NCBI GenBank assembly: GCA_027044845.1
Contig: JALUBM010000182.1
Span: forward strand, 1-5,225
Reading direction: 5' to 3'
Source: Sulfurimonas sp.
Lineage (GTDB): Bacteria; Campylobacterota; Campylobacteria; Campylobacterales; Sulfurimonadaceae
Length of the DNA stretch: 5,225 bases
Positions 1-5,225 of the stretch are shown here, in pieces (the first letter of the stretch is position 1; each line of letters starts with the position of its first letter). The notes beneath the pieces are model-generated. The model was not told the origin of the DNA. It did not search any database and saw only the letters and a program-made list of their open reading frames with translations. The translations under genes and the position numbers were made by a program.

Positions 1-99
1 TTTTTGTAAATTATCTATTTTTCTTTCTAAATCACTATTCGCACTTAATGACAAAGTAAATATTGAACTTATTATTCCTACCGTTATGATTTTTTTCAT
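1..99 (-). CDS. N-terminus of an exported, coiled-coil-starting protein (possibly a porin), cut by the window edge
   Basis: The first 33 codons of a gene read leftwards off the window, beginning MKKIITVGIISSIF. They show a typical Sec signal peptide: three basic-side residues (MKK), a hydrophobic core, and a probable cleavage site near LSLSA|NS at residues 20-21. The mature start, SDLERKIDNLQK, has charged and hydrophobic residues spaced as in a short coiled coil. Many outer-membrane porins and trimeric envelope proteins of Campylobacterota begin in this way, so a porin-like protein is a reasonable guess, but no beta-barrel sequence is visible. The ATG at 97-99 is chosen because an AAGGAG Shine-Dalgarno sequence lies five bases upstream. 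The gene starts 14 bases after the stop of the small exported protein at 114-371, so the two are probably co-transcribed. A periplasmic coiled-coil protein or lipoprotein-like partner is possible, although no lipobox cysteine is visible. Confidence 0.7.
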   Translation of the reverse strand, partial: MKKIITVGIISSIFTLSLSANSDLERKIDNLQK

Positions 100-104
100 T
101 TTTT

Positions 105-110
105 CTCCTT
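105..110 (-). promoter_or_regulatory. Shine-Dalgarno site of the left-edge exported gene
   Basis: The minus strand reads AAGGAG here, a strong match to the anti-Shine-Dalgarno sequence, five bases before the ATG at 97-99. It fixes the start of the gene running off the left edge. It lies in the 14-base gap after the preceding small gene, which supports translation of both from one message. Confidence 0.8.
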
Positions 111-113
111 TTT

Positions 114-371
114 CTATAATCCAGCTGCTTCTGGATGGTCAGAATCAGCTGCATGGTCTAATAAATACTTTTCTAAAGATACTTTGTCATTAGCAGACAA
201 TTTATCTATTCCCAATCTTTTCATCTTATGCTCTTTTTTAAAAACGCGTTCCCATTGCTTAATAGCTTTAGAACTAGCATTTAGTTTTAATTGTATTGCA
301 ATACTTTTACCATTCGCAAATGATAAAGATGCAAACAATGAAAAAGCTAAAATGACTTTTAATAATTTCAT
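114..371 (-). CDS. Small exported protein of unknown function (85 aa), no haem motif
   Basis: I do not recognise a named function. The 85-residue product starts with a clear Sec signal peptide (MKLLKVILAFSLFASLSFA, likely cut after Ala19), leaving a mature protein of about 66 residues that is probably periplasmic. The mature part is rich in Lys and predicted helix: a W40-x(3)-F44 patch, a basic stretch (KKEHKMKRLG, 45-54), then LSANDKVSLEKYL (58-70) and an acidic/His tail (DHAADSDHPEAAG, 72-84). The region from LSAND to the tail resembles the last helix and tail of small c-type cytochromes. However, the protein has no cysteine at all and therefore no CxxCH, so it cannot bind c-type haem covalently. 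The ATG at 369-371 is supported by AAGGA six bases upstream (378-382). A promoter-like TATAAT lies about 30 bases upstream of the start. The next gene, another exported protein, begins 14 bases downstream, so the two probably form an operon and may work together in the envelope. Confidence 0.75.
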   Translation of the reverse strand: MKLLKVILAFSLFASLSFANGKSIAIQLKLNASSKAIKQWERVFKKEHKMKRLGIDKLSANDKVSLEKYLLDHAADSDHPEAAGL

Positions 372-395
372 TCCTAATCCTTGTCTAATTTATAT

Positions 396-408
396 TGGTT
401 GCATTATA
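396..408 (-). promoter_or_regulatory. Promoter (-10 box) for the two exported-protein genes
   Basis: The minus strand carries a perfect TATAAT at 403-408, in the context GGTATAATGC. Transcription would start around 396, giving a leader of about 25 bases before the ATG at 371. There is no good -35 hexamer at 16-18 bases; instead the upstream sequence is a run of A and T tracts, as is usual for vegetative promoters in Campylobacterota. It sits just after the dbpA stop codon (431-433), so the small exported gene need not rely on read-through from dbpA. This is a sequence match only. Confidence 0.65.
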
Positions 409-430
409 CCTTCTTTTTTTAAGAAAAGTT

Positions 431-1789
431 TTAAAGTATCCAAATGCTAAATTTTTTATTTTTTATTTTTCCGTTTTTGAGCTTTTTGTGGGCTTCATCT
501 ATCAAGCCGTTTTCTATCGCTACATAACTTTGTTTGTCATACAAATCTATTTTTCCGATGCTTGAGCCTTTCAGTCCTGTATCGCCCGTTAATGCCCCTA
601 AAATATCTCCTGCTCGGATTTTGTCTTTTTTCCCGCCTTCTATGACAAGGGTTACATACTCTGGTTTCATGTCAAATCCCTGCATATTTTTCAATATTGA
701 GGTGTCTAAAAAATGGCATTCTTGTCTTTCTTCATAAGGTTCTATTTTTTCTATTTCTCTTGAATCATACAGTGTAATAGCAATACCCTCTGCACCAGCA
801 CGACCCGTTCGCCCTATTCTATGTGTGTATGTTTCTAAAGTATGTGGCAAGTCATAATTTACTACCATGCTCAATTCTTTTATATCAAGTCCGCGTGCTG
901 CTACATCTGTTGCTACCAAAACAGGGCATGACTTGTTTGCAAACTGTACAAGTACGTCATTTCTTTCATATTGTTCTAAGTCACCGTGAATTGCTAGTGC
1001 ATCTATTTTATTTTGCACCAATGACTCAGCAAGCTCTTTTGCTTCAAGTTTAGTATTTGTAAAGACGATGATATTTTTCGGTTTATAGGTCGCAAATATT
1101 TTTATTAATGTCTCGACTTTATTATTTGTTTCATAAAATTCTTGTTGGATTTTATTTTCACCCTCTTTTTGTGTTGTCTTTACATGGAGAGCATTCTTTT
1201 GAAATTTTTTACTGATGTCTAGTATTTCATCATCATAAGTAGCAGAAAAAAGTAGTGTTTGTCGTTCTTTGGGTACAAAAGAGAGGACGCTTTTTATCTC
1301 TTCAATAAAGCCCATATCCAACATTCTATCCGCTTCATCAAAAACTAATGTTTTGAGGTTTGAAAGTTCTAGACTCTCTTTGCTTAAATGTTTCAAAACA
1401 CGCCCAGGCGTACCGACGATGATATGAGCTTGATGTGCAAGTGAACCAAGTTGTTTTCCAAAAGACTCCCCACCTGTAAGCATTAAAATTTTGATATTAT
1501 GCTGAAATCGGGCAAGACGACGCAGTTCTTTTGCTACTTGGTCAGCAAGTTCCCGTGTAGGGCAAAGCACCAATGCCTGTACACGAAATTTTTTTACATC
1601 AAGATTTTGCAAAAGTCCTATGCCAAAAGCAGCCGTTTTTCCACTACCTGTTTTTGCCTCGGCAATCACATCTTTTCCTTCTAGTATAAGAGGCAGTGAT
1701 TCTGCTTGTACGGGCGTCATATTTTTATAGCCTAATGAGTCTATAGTTTGGAGCATTTCTTTTGAGAGAGGAAGTTTAGAGAAGTTCAT
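431..1789 (-). CDS. dbpA: ATP-dependent DEAD-box RNA helicase DbpA (23S rRNA / 50S subunit assembly)
   Basis: This is a complete 452-residue DEAD-box helicase, close in length to E. coli DbpA (457). All core motifs are visible: Q motif around MTPVQ (24-28), Walker A AKTGSGKT (45-52), PTRELA (77-82), TPGR (127-130), DEAD (151-154), SAT (182-184), ATDVAARGLD (293-302) and HRIGRTGR (323-330). The C-terminal 75 residues (about 378-452) form the DbpA-type RNA-binding domain, with the characteristic IEGGKKDKIRAGDILGALTG block (383-402) and a KIKNKKF end. That domain separates DbpA from RhlE, SrmB and CsdA. In E. coli and its Bacillus homologue YxiN the domain binds hairpin 92 of 23S rRNA in the peptidyl-transferase centre, and the helicase remodels late 50S precursors in the cytoplasm. 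The start aligns well with the family, but its ribosome-binding site is weak. The gene has its own promoter (1810-1837) and follows the methyltransferase gene by 29 bases. No truncation or missing catalytic residue is seen. Confidence 0.95.
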   Translation of the reverse strand: MNFSKLPLSKEMLQTIDSLGYKNMTPVQAESLPLILEGKDVIAEAKTGSGKTAAFGIGLLQNLDVKKFRVQALVLCPTRELADQVAKELRRLARFQHNIKILMLTGGESFGKQLGSLAHQAHIIVGTPGRVLKHLSKESLELSNLKTLVFDEADRMLDMGFIEEIKSVLSFVPKERQTLLFSATYDDEILDISKKFQKNALHVKTTQKEGENKIQQEFYETNNKVETLIKIFATYKPKNIIVFTNTKLEAKELAESLVQNKIDALAIHGDLEQYERNDVLVQFANKSCPVLVATDVAARGLDIKELSMVVNYDLPHTLETYTHRIGRTGRAGAEGIAITLYDSREIEKIEPYEERQECHFLDTSILKNMQGFDMKPEYVTLVIEGGKKDKIRAGDILGALTGDTGLKGSSIGKIDLYDKQSYVAIENGLIDEAHKKLKNGKIKNKKFSIWIL

Positions 1790-1802
1790 AGTATTATTTC
1801 TT

Positions 1803-1837
1803 TTTTGAAATTATACCTTTAATATCCTGATTGTCCA
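1803..1837 (-). promoter_or_regulatory. dbpA promoter overlapping the end of the upstream methyltransferase gene
   Basis: The minus strand has TGGACA (1832-1837, five of six matches to TTGACA), a 16-base spacer, and TATAAT (1810-1815) in the context AAAGGTATAATTTC. The -35 lies within the last codons of the methyltransferase gene and the -10 in the 29-base gap. Transcription would begin near 1803, leaving a leader of about 14 bases (AAAGAAATAATACT) before the dbpA ATG, with no clear Shine-Dalgarno sequence in it. This would allow dbpA to be expressed independently of the genes upstream. It is predicted from sequence only. Confidence 0.65.
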
Positions 1838-2598
1838 AAACTATACATTAAAATTGAAGCGGCAACACCGACATTGAAGCTTTTTATGCCTTCTTGCATT
1901 TCAATAGAGACAATCTTGTCGCATACATTTAAAATCTTTTGGGATATTCCTTTACCTTCATGCCCCATGATAAGTACCCACTTTTGTTTTACATGTAACT
2001 GCGAAAGAGGCACTGCGTTTTCTGTCACTTCTGCTGCATAAATTGTATATCCAGCAAACTTTAAAGCTTTTATAGTTTCAAAAATATCTTCATAAATATG
2101 AATATCCAGCATATAGGTATAGCCCATTGAAACACGCAGTGCACGTCTATTGAAAGGATGTGGTGATGATTTTGGTAAAAAGTAGCTTTTTACACCAAGT
2201 GCTGCGGCACTTCTGGCAATAGAACCGACATTTTCACTAGAGGTAATGTTGTCGAGCATTATAATTGTATCACTCGCATCTGCTAAATTTATATCAGCAG
2301 GACGAATGCCATGTGCCATACAGTTATGATGAATTTTATGCCCAACAATAGCACTCATCTCTTTTTTTGTGGTTATGTAAACCCTAGGAATTTTCTTTGC
2401 CGATACAAGTGGCATAAATTCATCATAATATTCTTGTGTGGCAAGTATGCTTTTTATCTCTATATTACTTTGAAGCAAAAGATTTACAACCTTTGGACTG
2501 TCGGCTATAAAACTTTTGTCACTCCGAAAAGCATTATCTCTTAACTCTTTATAAATCTGTAATTCATCCGTATTGATAGTATCGATTTTTATAATCAT
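1819..2598 (-). CDS. SpoU/TrmH-family RNA 2'-O-ribose methyltransferase
   Basis: The 259-residue protein has the two-part layout of TrmH-family enzymes. An N-terminal substrate-binding region (about 1-105) opens with the family-like YKELRDNAFRSDKSFIADSP. A C-terminal SPOUT (trefoil-knot) domain follows, from about 110 to 255. All three SpoU motifs are present: motif 1 ITSSENVGSIARSAAALG (118-135, with Asn123 and catalytic-type Arg129), motif 2 IMGHEGKGIS (210-219), and motif 3 IEMQEGIKSFNVGVAAS (232-248). Motif 3 has Phe where SLNV is commoner; the key Asn242 is kept. Such enzymes use S-adenosylmethionine to methylate a ribose 2'-OH in tRNA or rRNA, usually as cytoplasmic dimers. The target here (tRNA G18-type, 23S-type or other) cannot be read from the sequence, so no symbol is given. 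The ATG at 2596-2598 follows the chemoreceptor stop by 18 bases and has only a weak AAAAG-type ribosome site, suggesting translation from a shared message. dbpA, another RNA-acting gene, follows. Confidence 0.9.
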   Translation of the reverse strand: MIIKIDTINTDELQIYKELRDNAFRSDKSFIADSPKVVNLLLQSNIEIKSILATQEYYDEFMPLVSAKKIPRVYITTKKEMSAIVGHKIHHNCMAHGIRPADINLADASDTIIMLDNITSSENVGSIARSAAALGVKSYFLPKSSPHPFNRRALRVSMGYTYMLDIHIYEDIFETIKALKFAGYTIYAAEVTENAVPLSQLHVKQKWVLIMGHEGKGISQKILNVCDKIVSIEMQEGIKSFNVGVAASILMYSFGQSGY

Positions 2599-2616
2599 TT
2601 TATACTTTTAGAATCA

Positions 2617-3693
2617 CTACGATTCGTTGGTCGCTTCTTTGACAGCACTTAAAAGCTCTTCAAAACCAACTTCACTTGAATGTTCGACTTTTTTCAACTC
2701 TTCGAGTGCCCCATCAAAATTACCTTCTACATTCTCTTGCATCGCTTTTTTAAGCTCTTGATGCACAATCTGGTGGTGTTTTAAAATGCTTGGAATAAGT
2801 CGGTTTCCTTTAAGTAACGTATGGGCAGTTTCTGAGAACCATTTTCCGAATCGACAGCTATTTTCATCTGAGATGGTAACTACTTTTTTATCAAGTATCG
2901 CTTTGTATCCGATGATTTTGAGTGCGATGTGATCGATTTTACCATTACTGACATGAAATTCGGCTGTTAGGTTTTGTGTTCTATCTTTAATTTCATTGGA
3001 GTTTTCCACAACTCTTTCAATATTTTCACTGAAGACATCTATCGTGTCTATTATTTTGGATGTTTCATCTCTAAATGTGTTACTGATTTCCATCATAGAA
3101 TTTGAGTTTTGTTTGAGTCCATTGATGTTAATTTCTACTTCTTGCGTTGCTTTTTGGGTACGCTCTGCAAGTTTTCTTACTTCATCGGCAACAACTGCAA
3201 ATCCACGTCCGTGTTCACCTGCACGAGCTGCTTCGATGGCAGCATTAAGTGCAAGTAAGTTTGTTTGGTCTGAGATGTCTTTGATGAGATTTATAATCTC
3301 TGCAATGGAAAGGACACTATCGTTAAGTGAATTTGAGTCATCCCCAAGTGTATTTGCATGTTGTTGAATATTTTCTATTGTCGATGCGATTTGAGATGTT
3401 TGCTCTTTTGCATAGAGCATTTTTTCATTTGTTTTACCATTAAGCCCATTTATCTCTTCAAGTTTAACAAGGTTCTCTTCGATTGTAGCTTGTAAAAAGT
3501 GTGTACCACTACTATAACTGTCAATAATGATTTTTTCTAACCTGTTATCAACAGCTATATCTTGATTATTTGATGGAGTCTGCCTCAATTGTCGTACTTC
3601 ATTATGCAGTTCATCATTTTCTGCTTGAAGCTGTGCTATTTGTATTTCATATTCTTTTTTTAGTTTTTCCAGTTTTGCCTTACATCCGAACAT
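2617..3693 (-). CDS. Cytoplasmic methyl-accepting chemotaxis protein with C-terminal zinc-binding CZB domain
   Basis: This 358-residue chemoreceptor has no signal peptide or membrane segment, so it should be soluble. Residues 4-38 form a charged coiled coil ([19 protein letters not shown] region), followed by a polar Asn/Ser/Gln linker. The signalling hairpin spans about 60-250. Its conserved tip, [18 protein letters not shown] (142-159) then [16 protein letters not shown] (162-177), contacts CheA and CheW; the turn is near Glu154, with arms of similar length on each side. The C-terminal 105 residues are a CZB domain. The expected three-His, one-Cys zinc ligands appear as His255, Cys280 (in CRFGKWF), His307 and His311 (HxxxH). 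Related soluble CZB receptors such as Helicobacter TlpD sense oxidants, hypochlorous acid or cell redox/metal state; that role is inferred here. There is no C-terminal CheR-binding pentapeptide. The start is supported by AAGGA (3700-3704) six bases upstream and a promoter-like -10. The methyltransferase gene follows after 18 bases. Confidence 0.94.
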   Translation of the reverse strand: MFGCKAKLEKLKKEYEIQIAQLQAENDELHNEVRQLRQTPSNNQDIAVDNRLEKIIIDSYSSGTHFLQATIEENLVKLEEINGLNGKTNEKMLYAKEQTSQIASTIENIQQHANTLGDDSNSLNDSVLSIAEIINLIKDISDQTNLLALNAAIEAARAGEHGRGFAVVADEVRKLAERTQKATQEVEININGLKQNSNSMMEISNTFRDETSKIIDTIDVFSENIERVVENSNEIKDRTQNLTAEFHVSNGKIDHIALKIIGYKAILDKKVVTISDENSCRFGKWFSETAHTLLKGNRLIPSILKHHQIVHQELKKAMQENVEGNFDGALEELKKVEHSSEVGFEELLSAVKEATNES

Positions 3694-3716
3694 TCTATGT
3701 CCTTTACCATATAAAT

Positions 3717-3753
3717 TTTAGTTATTTTAGCATAAAATGTTTAAAATTGTCTT
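3717..3753 (-). promoter_or_regulatory. Chemoreceptor promoter in the 59-base gap
   Basis: The minus strand shows TGCTAAAAT, an extended -10 with TAAAAT at 3724-3729. A four-of-six -35 match, AAGACA (3748-3753), lies 18 bases upstream. The start of transcription would be near 3717, giving a leader of about 24 bases that contains the AAGGA ribosome site at 3700-3704. No FliA (sigma-28) or sigma-54 promoter pattern is evident, so the receptor looks vegetatively expressed rather than tied to the flagellar cascade. Moderate confidence, because such AT-rich gaps give chance matches. Confidence 0.5.
3724..3738. repeat. Short perfect inverted repeat over the chemoreceptor -10 box
   Basis: ATTTTA-GCA-TAAAAT on the plus strand is a perfect inverted repeat with six-base arms and a three-base centre. 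One arm is the putative -10 hexamer of the chemoreceptor promoter. It could be an operator half-site pair or a chance product of very AT-rich DNA. It is too weak, and lacks a following T-tract, to act as a terminator for the radical SAM gene. Confidence 0.35.
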
Positions 3754-5225
3754 TATTTCGTCTGTCTTTTGTTAAAGCCTGATGTTCCTTGTTTTGCCTC
3801 AATGTTAATGTTACTTGTAAAAGCTTTAAGGTAAGTAGGTAAAGCTCGTCCTTTGAGTTTCATCATGTCATAAATCATGGCTTTGGCAATTATTTGTTGC
3901 TCTAATTTTTTTATACTACTTAAATAATCAAAAAGTAATTCTCCTTGCCTTTGTAGCGAAATTTTGTAGGTAGCGTCTGTTTGCTTATAAATCCACACTC
4001 CAAACGCATAAAAGTTTGTATATACGCTTTCATTTTGCCAAAGCAGATGAATAGATGTTCTAAAATTGCCGCTGTTATAAAATAGATCCCAAAACCGTGC
4101 AAAACGCTTCATGATTTGAATATCAAGAAAAGTGAGTTGATTATTTTTAAGAATATCGTAAGGTGGAATATCGCTGTAAACCATCCCTGCTTCTATGTCA
4201 TGACGTTTTATATGTGTTCCTGAAAGCTTTTTAAGTATGCCGATTTGTATTTCACAACTGCTCATACGCATTAGTTTATCAAGATTACGCCCAAAACTCT
4301 CCAAACTTTCACCTGGTAAACCTACAATTAAATCAAGATGAATATGAGCTGTTGTCTCATTTTCTAAAAAGGTAATATTGTCTTTTATCTTATCAAGTTT
4401 GAGTTGTCTTGAAATATTGTTGGCAATTTCTGGATTGAGTGTTTGTATGCCTATTTCAAGTTGTAAGGCTCCATGGGGAAATCGTTTGATTTTTTCTCGC
4501 AAGGAGGCAGGAAAATGGTCTGGAATAACTTCAAAATGGGCAAAATAAGGCGGTTCTTTTTCTAAAAAGAAGTCTAAAATTTTATTGGCCGCTTTCATAT
4601 TGAGGTTAAAAGTTCTGTCCACAAATTTAAAGTTTCTTGCACCTCTTTGCCAAAGTTTTTCAAACTCTGCCAAGACTTCATCAAGGTTGAATGCACGTAC
4701 TTTTTCATCCATTGAAGAGAGACAAAATTCACATTCAAAAGGGCAGCCCCGTGAAATTTCTACATAAAGGTAGCGGTTTTTAATGTCATCATCTGTGTAG
4801 TACATGTAAGGGAGTTGTATCTCTTTTAGATTTGGTGCAGTCATTTTTATGAGTTTTTCTGGAGTTTTACCTTCTGTAAGGTTTTTGCATAGTTCATAAA
4901 ATGCTAAATCACCTTCACCTTGTATAATATAGTCGGCATCATCAAAGTTTACACGAAAAGGCAGGTAGGTAACCTCTGGACCACCAAGAACAATGGCAGT
5001 AGAAGGAGAGACTTTTTTTAAAATGTGAATAAGCTCATGCACCTCTGAAGCATTCCAAATATAAACACCTATACCTATGATGTCGGGCTTATTTATAAGC
5101 AGTTTTTCTGCAATGGTTTGAATGGCATCATTAATGCTAAATTCAAGTATAGAGGTGTTGTTTTGCAGTTCTTGCATATTTGCATATAAATAACGCAGTC
5201 CGATAGCCGAATGGGTAAATCGTGA
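3753..5225 (-). CDS. B12-binding-type radical SAM protein, DUF4080 group (N-terminus beyond the window)
   Basis: The reading frame is open to the right edge and shows 490 residues. Met at 5175-5177 is internal: the 16 codons before it read SRFTHSAIGLRYLYAN, which matches the start of the cobalamin-binding-like domain of this family, so only about ten residues seem to be missing. That Rossmann-like domain continues through DIIGIGVYIWNASE (32-45, counting that Met as 1), LGGPEVTYLP (64-73) and IIQGEGD (84-90). The radical SAM core follows, with the [4Fe-4S] cysteines in RGCPFECEFC (Cys145, Cys149 and Cys152, encoded at 4722-4745) and later family motifs ALQLEIGIQTLNPEI (237-251) and LDLIVGLPGE (281-290). 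The last 150-180 residues fit the DUF4080 C-terminal region. The canonical DxHxxG cobalamin motif is not obvious (the visible segment is THSAIG), so B12 binding is uncertain. Members are predicted SAM-dependent radical enzymes, possibly methyltransferases, but the substrate is unknown. The chemoreceptor starts 59 bases downstream. Confidence 0.9.
   Translation of the reverse strand, partial: SRFTHSAIGLRYLYANMQELQNNTSILEFSINDAIQTIAEKLLINKPDIIGIGVYIWNASEVHELIHILKKVSPSTAIVLGGPEVTYLPFRVNFDDADYIIQGEGDLAFYELCKNLTEGKTPEKLIKMTAPNLKEIQLPYMYYTDDDIKNRYLYVEISRGCPFECEFCLSSMDEKVRAFNLDEVLAEFEKLWQRGARNFKFVDRTFNLNMKAANKILDFFLEKEPPYFAHFEVIPDHFPASLREKIKRFPHGALQLEIGIQTLNPEIANNISRQLKLDKIKDNITFLENETTAHIHLDLIVGLPGESLESFGRNLDKLMRMSSCEIQIGILKKLSGTHIKRHDIEAGMVYSDIPPYDILKNNQLTFLDIQIMKRFARFWDLFYNSGNFRTSIHLLWQNESVYTNFYAFGVWIYKQTDATYKISLQRQGELLFDYLSSIKKLEQQIIAKAMIYDMMKLKGRALPTYLKAFTSNINIEAKQGTSGFNKRQTK

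Noticed and set aside
409..428. Possible terminator hairpin after dbpA (CTTTTCTT, A-rich loop, AAGAAGG on the minus strand)
   Set aside because: The stem has only about seven pairs, two of them G-U, with a single G-C core, and it is followed by GGTATAATGC rather than a T-tract. It is too weak to call a terminator and overlaps the promoter region of the next gene.
184..450. An 88-residue plus-strand reading frame opposite the small exported gene
   Set aside because: It is antisense to a gene with a clear signal peptide and ribosome site, is composed of residues expected from the reverse complement of that gene, and has no good ribosome site.
1796..1811. Short inverted repeat ATTTC-TTTTTT-GAAAT before dbpA
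   Set aside because: Five-base AT-rich arms are too short to call a regulatory hairpin as a feature; it is mentioned only as part of the dbpA leader observation.
2996..3367. A 123-residue plus-strand reading frame inside the chemoreceptor gene
   Set aside because: It lies opposite the highly conserved signalling hairpin, is Ser/Leu-rich as expected from an antisense frame, and has no promoter or family resemblance.
3920..4102. A 60-residue minus-strand reading frame inside the radical SAM gene
   Set aside because: It is a different frame within a well-supported gene, with no ribosome site or recognisable domain.
1..5225. A hidden mobile, defence, CRISPR or structured-RNA system
   Set aside because: Gene density is near complete, gaps are under 60 bases, base composition looks even throughout, and there are no direct repeats, transposase or integrase genes, tRNA-like folds or spacer arrays. 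The window reads as ordinary chromosome.

Overview
This 5.2 kb window is AT-rich and every gene in it lies on the minus strand, so transcription runs from the right edge to the left. The low GC content, the AT-rich TATAAT-type promoters with weak -35 boxes, a cytoplasmic chemoreceptor with a C-terminal zinc-binding domain, and the recognisable protein families all suggest a member of the Campylobacterota (Sulfurimonas-, Sulfurovum- or Arcobacter-like). This placement is an inference from style and gene content; there is no rRNA in the window to confirm it.

In transcription order (right to left) the window holds six genes. First is a B12-binding-type radical SAM protein of the DUF4080 group, cut off at its N-terminus by the window edge (3753-5225). 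A soluble methyl-accepting chemotaxis protein with a CZB zinc domain follows (2617-3693). Next is a SpoU/TrmH-family RNA 2'-O-ribose methyltransferase (1819-2598), then the DEAD-box RNA helicase DbpA (431-1789). Last come a small exported protein of unknown function (114-371) and the signal-peptide end of another exported protein that leaves the window at the left edge (1-99).

Spacing and promoter-like sequences divide the window into probable transcription units. The chemoreceptor has its own promoter and Shine-Dalgarno sequence in the 59-base gap after the radical SAM gene, and the methyltransferase follows it after only 18 bases. dbpA has a good promoter overlapping the end of the methyltransferase gene and a very short leader. 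The two exported proteins are 14 bases apart and appear to share a promoter just past the end of dbpA. No gap exceeds about 60 bases, and no convincing intrinsic terminator was found.

The methyltransferase and dbpA both act on RNA, and DbpA specifically on 23S rRNA during 50S assembly. The radical SAM protein and the chemoreceptor look unrelated to them, so the region reads as compact housekeeping and sensory chromosome rather than a mobile or defence island. I see no tRNA, rRNA, CRISPR, insertion sequence or prophage feature. The least understood items are the haem-less exported mini-protein with its secreted partner, and the DUF4080 radical SAM enzyme.
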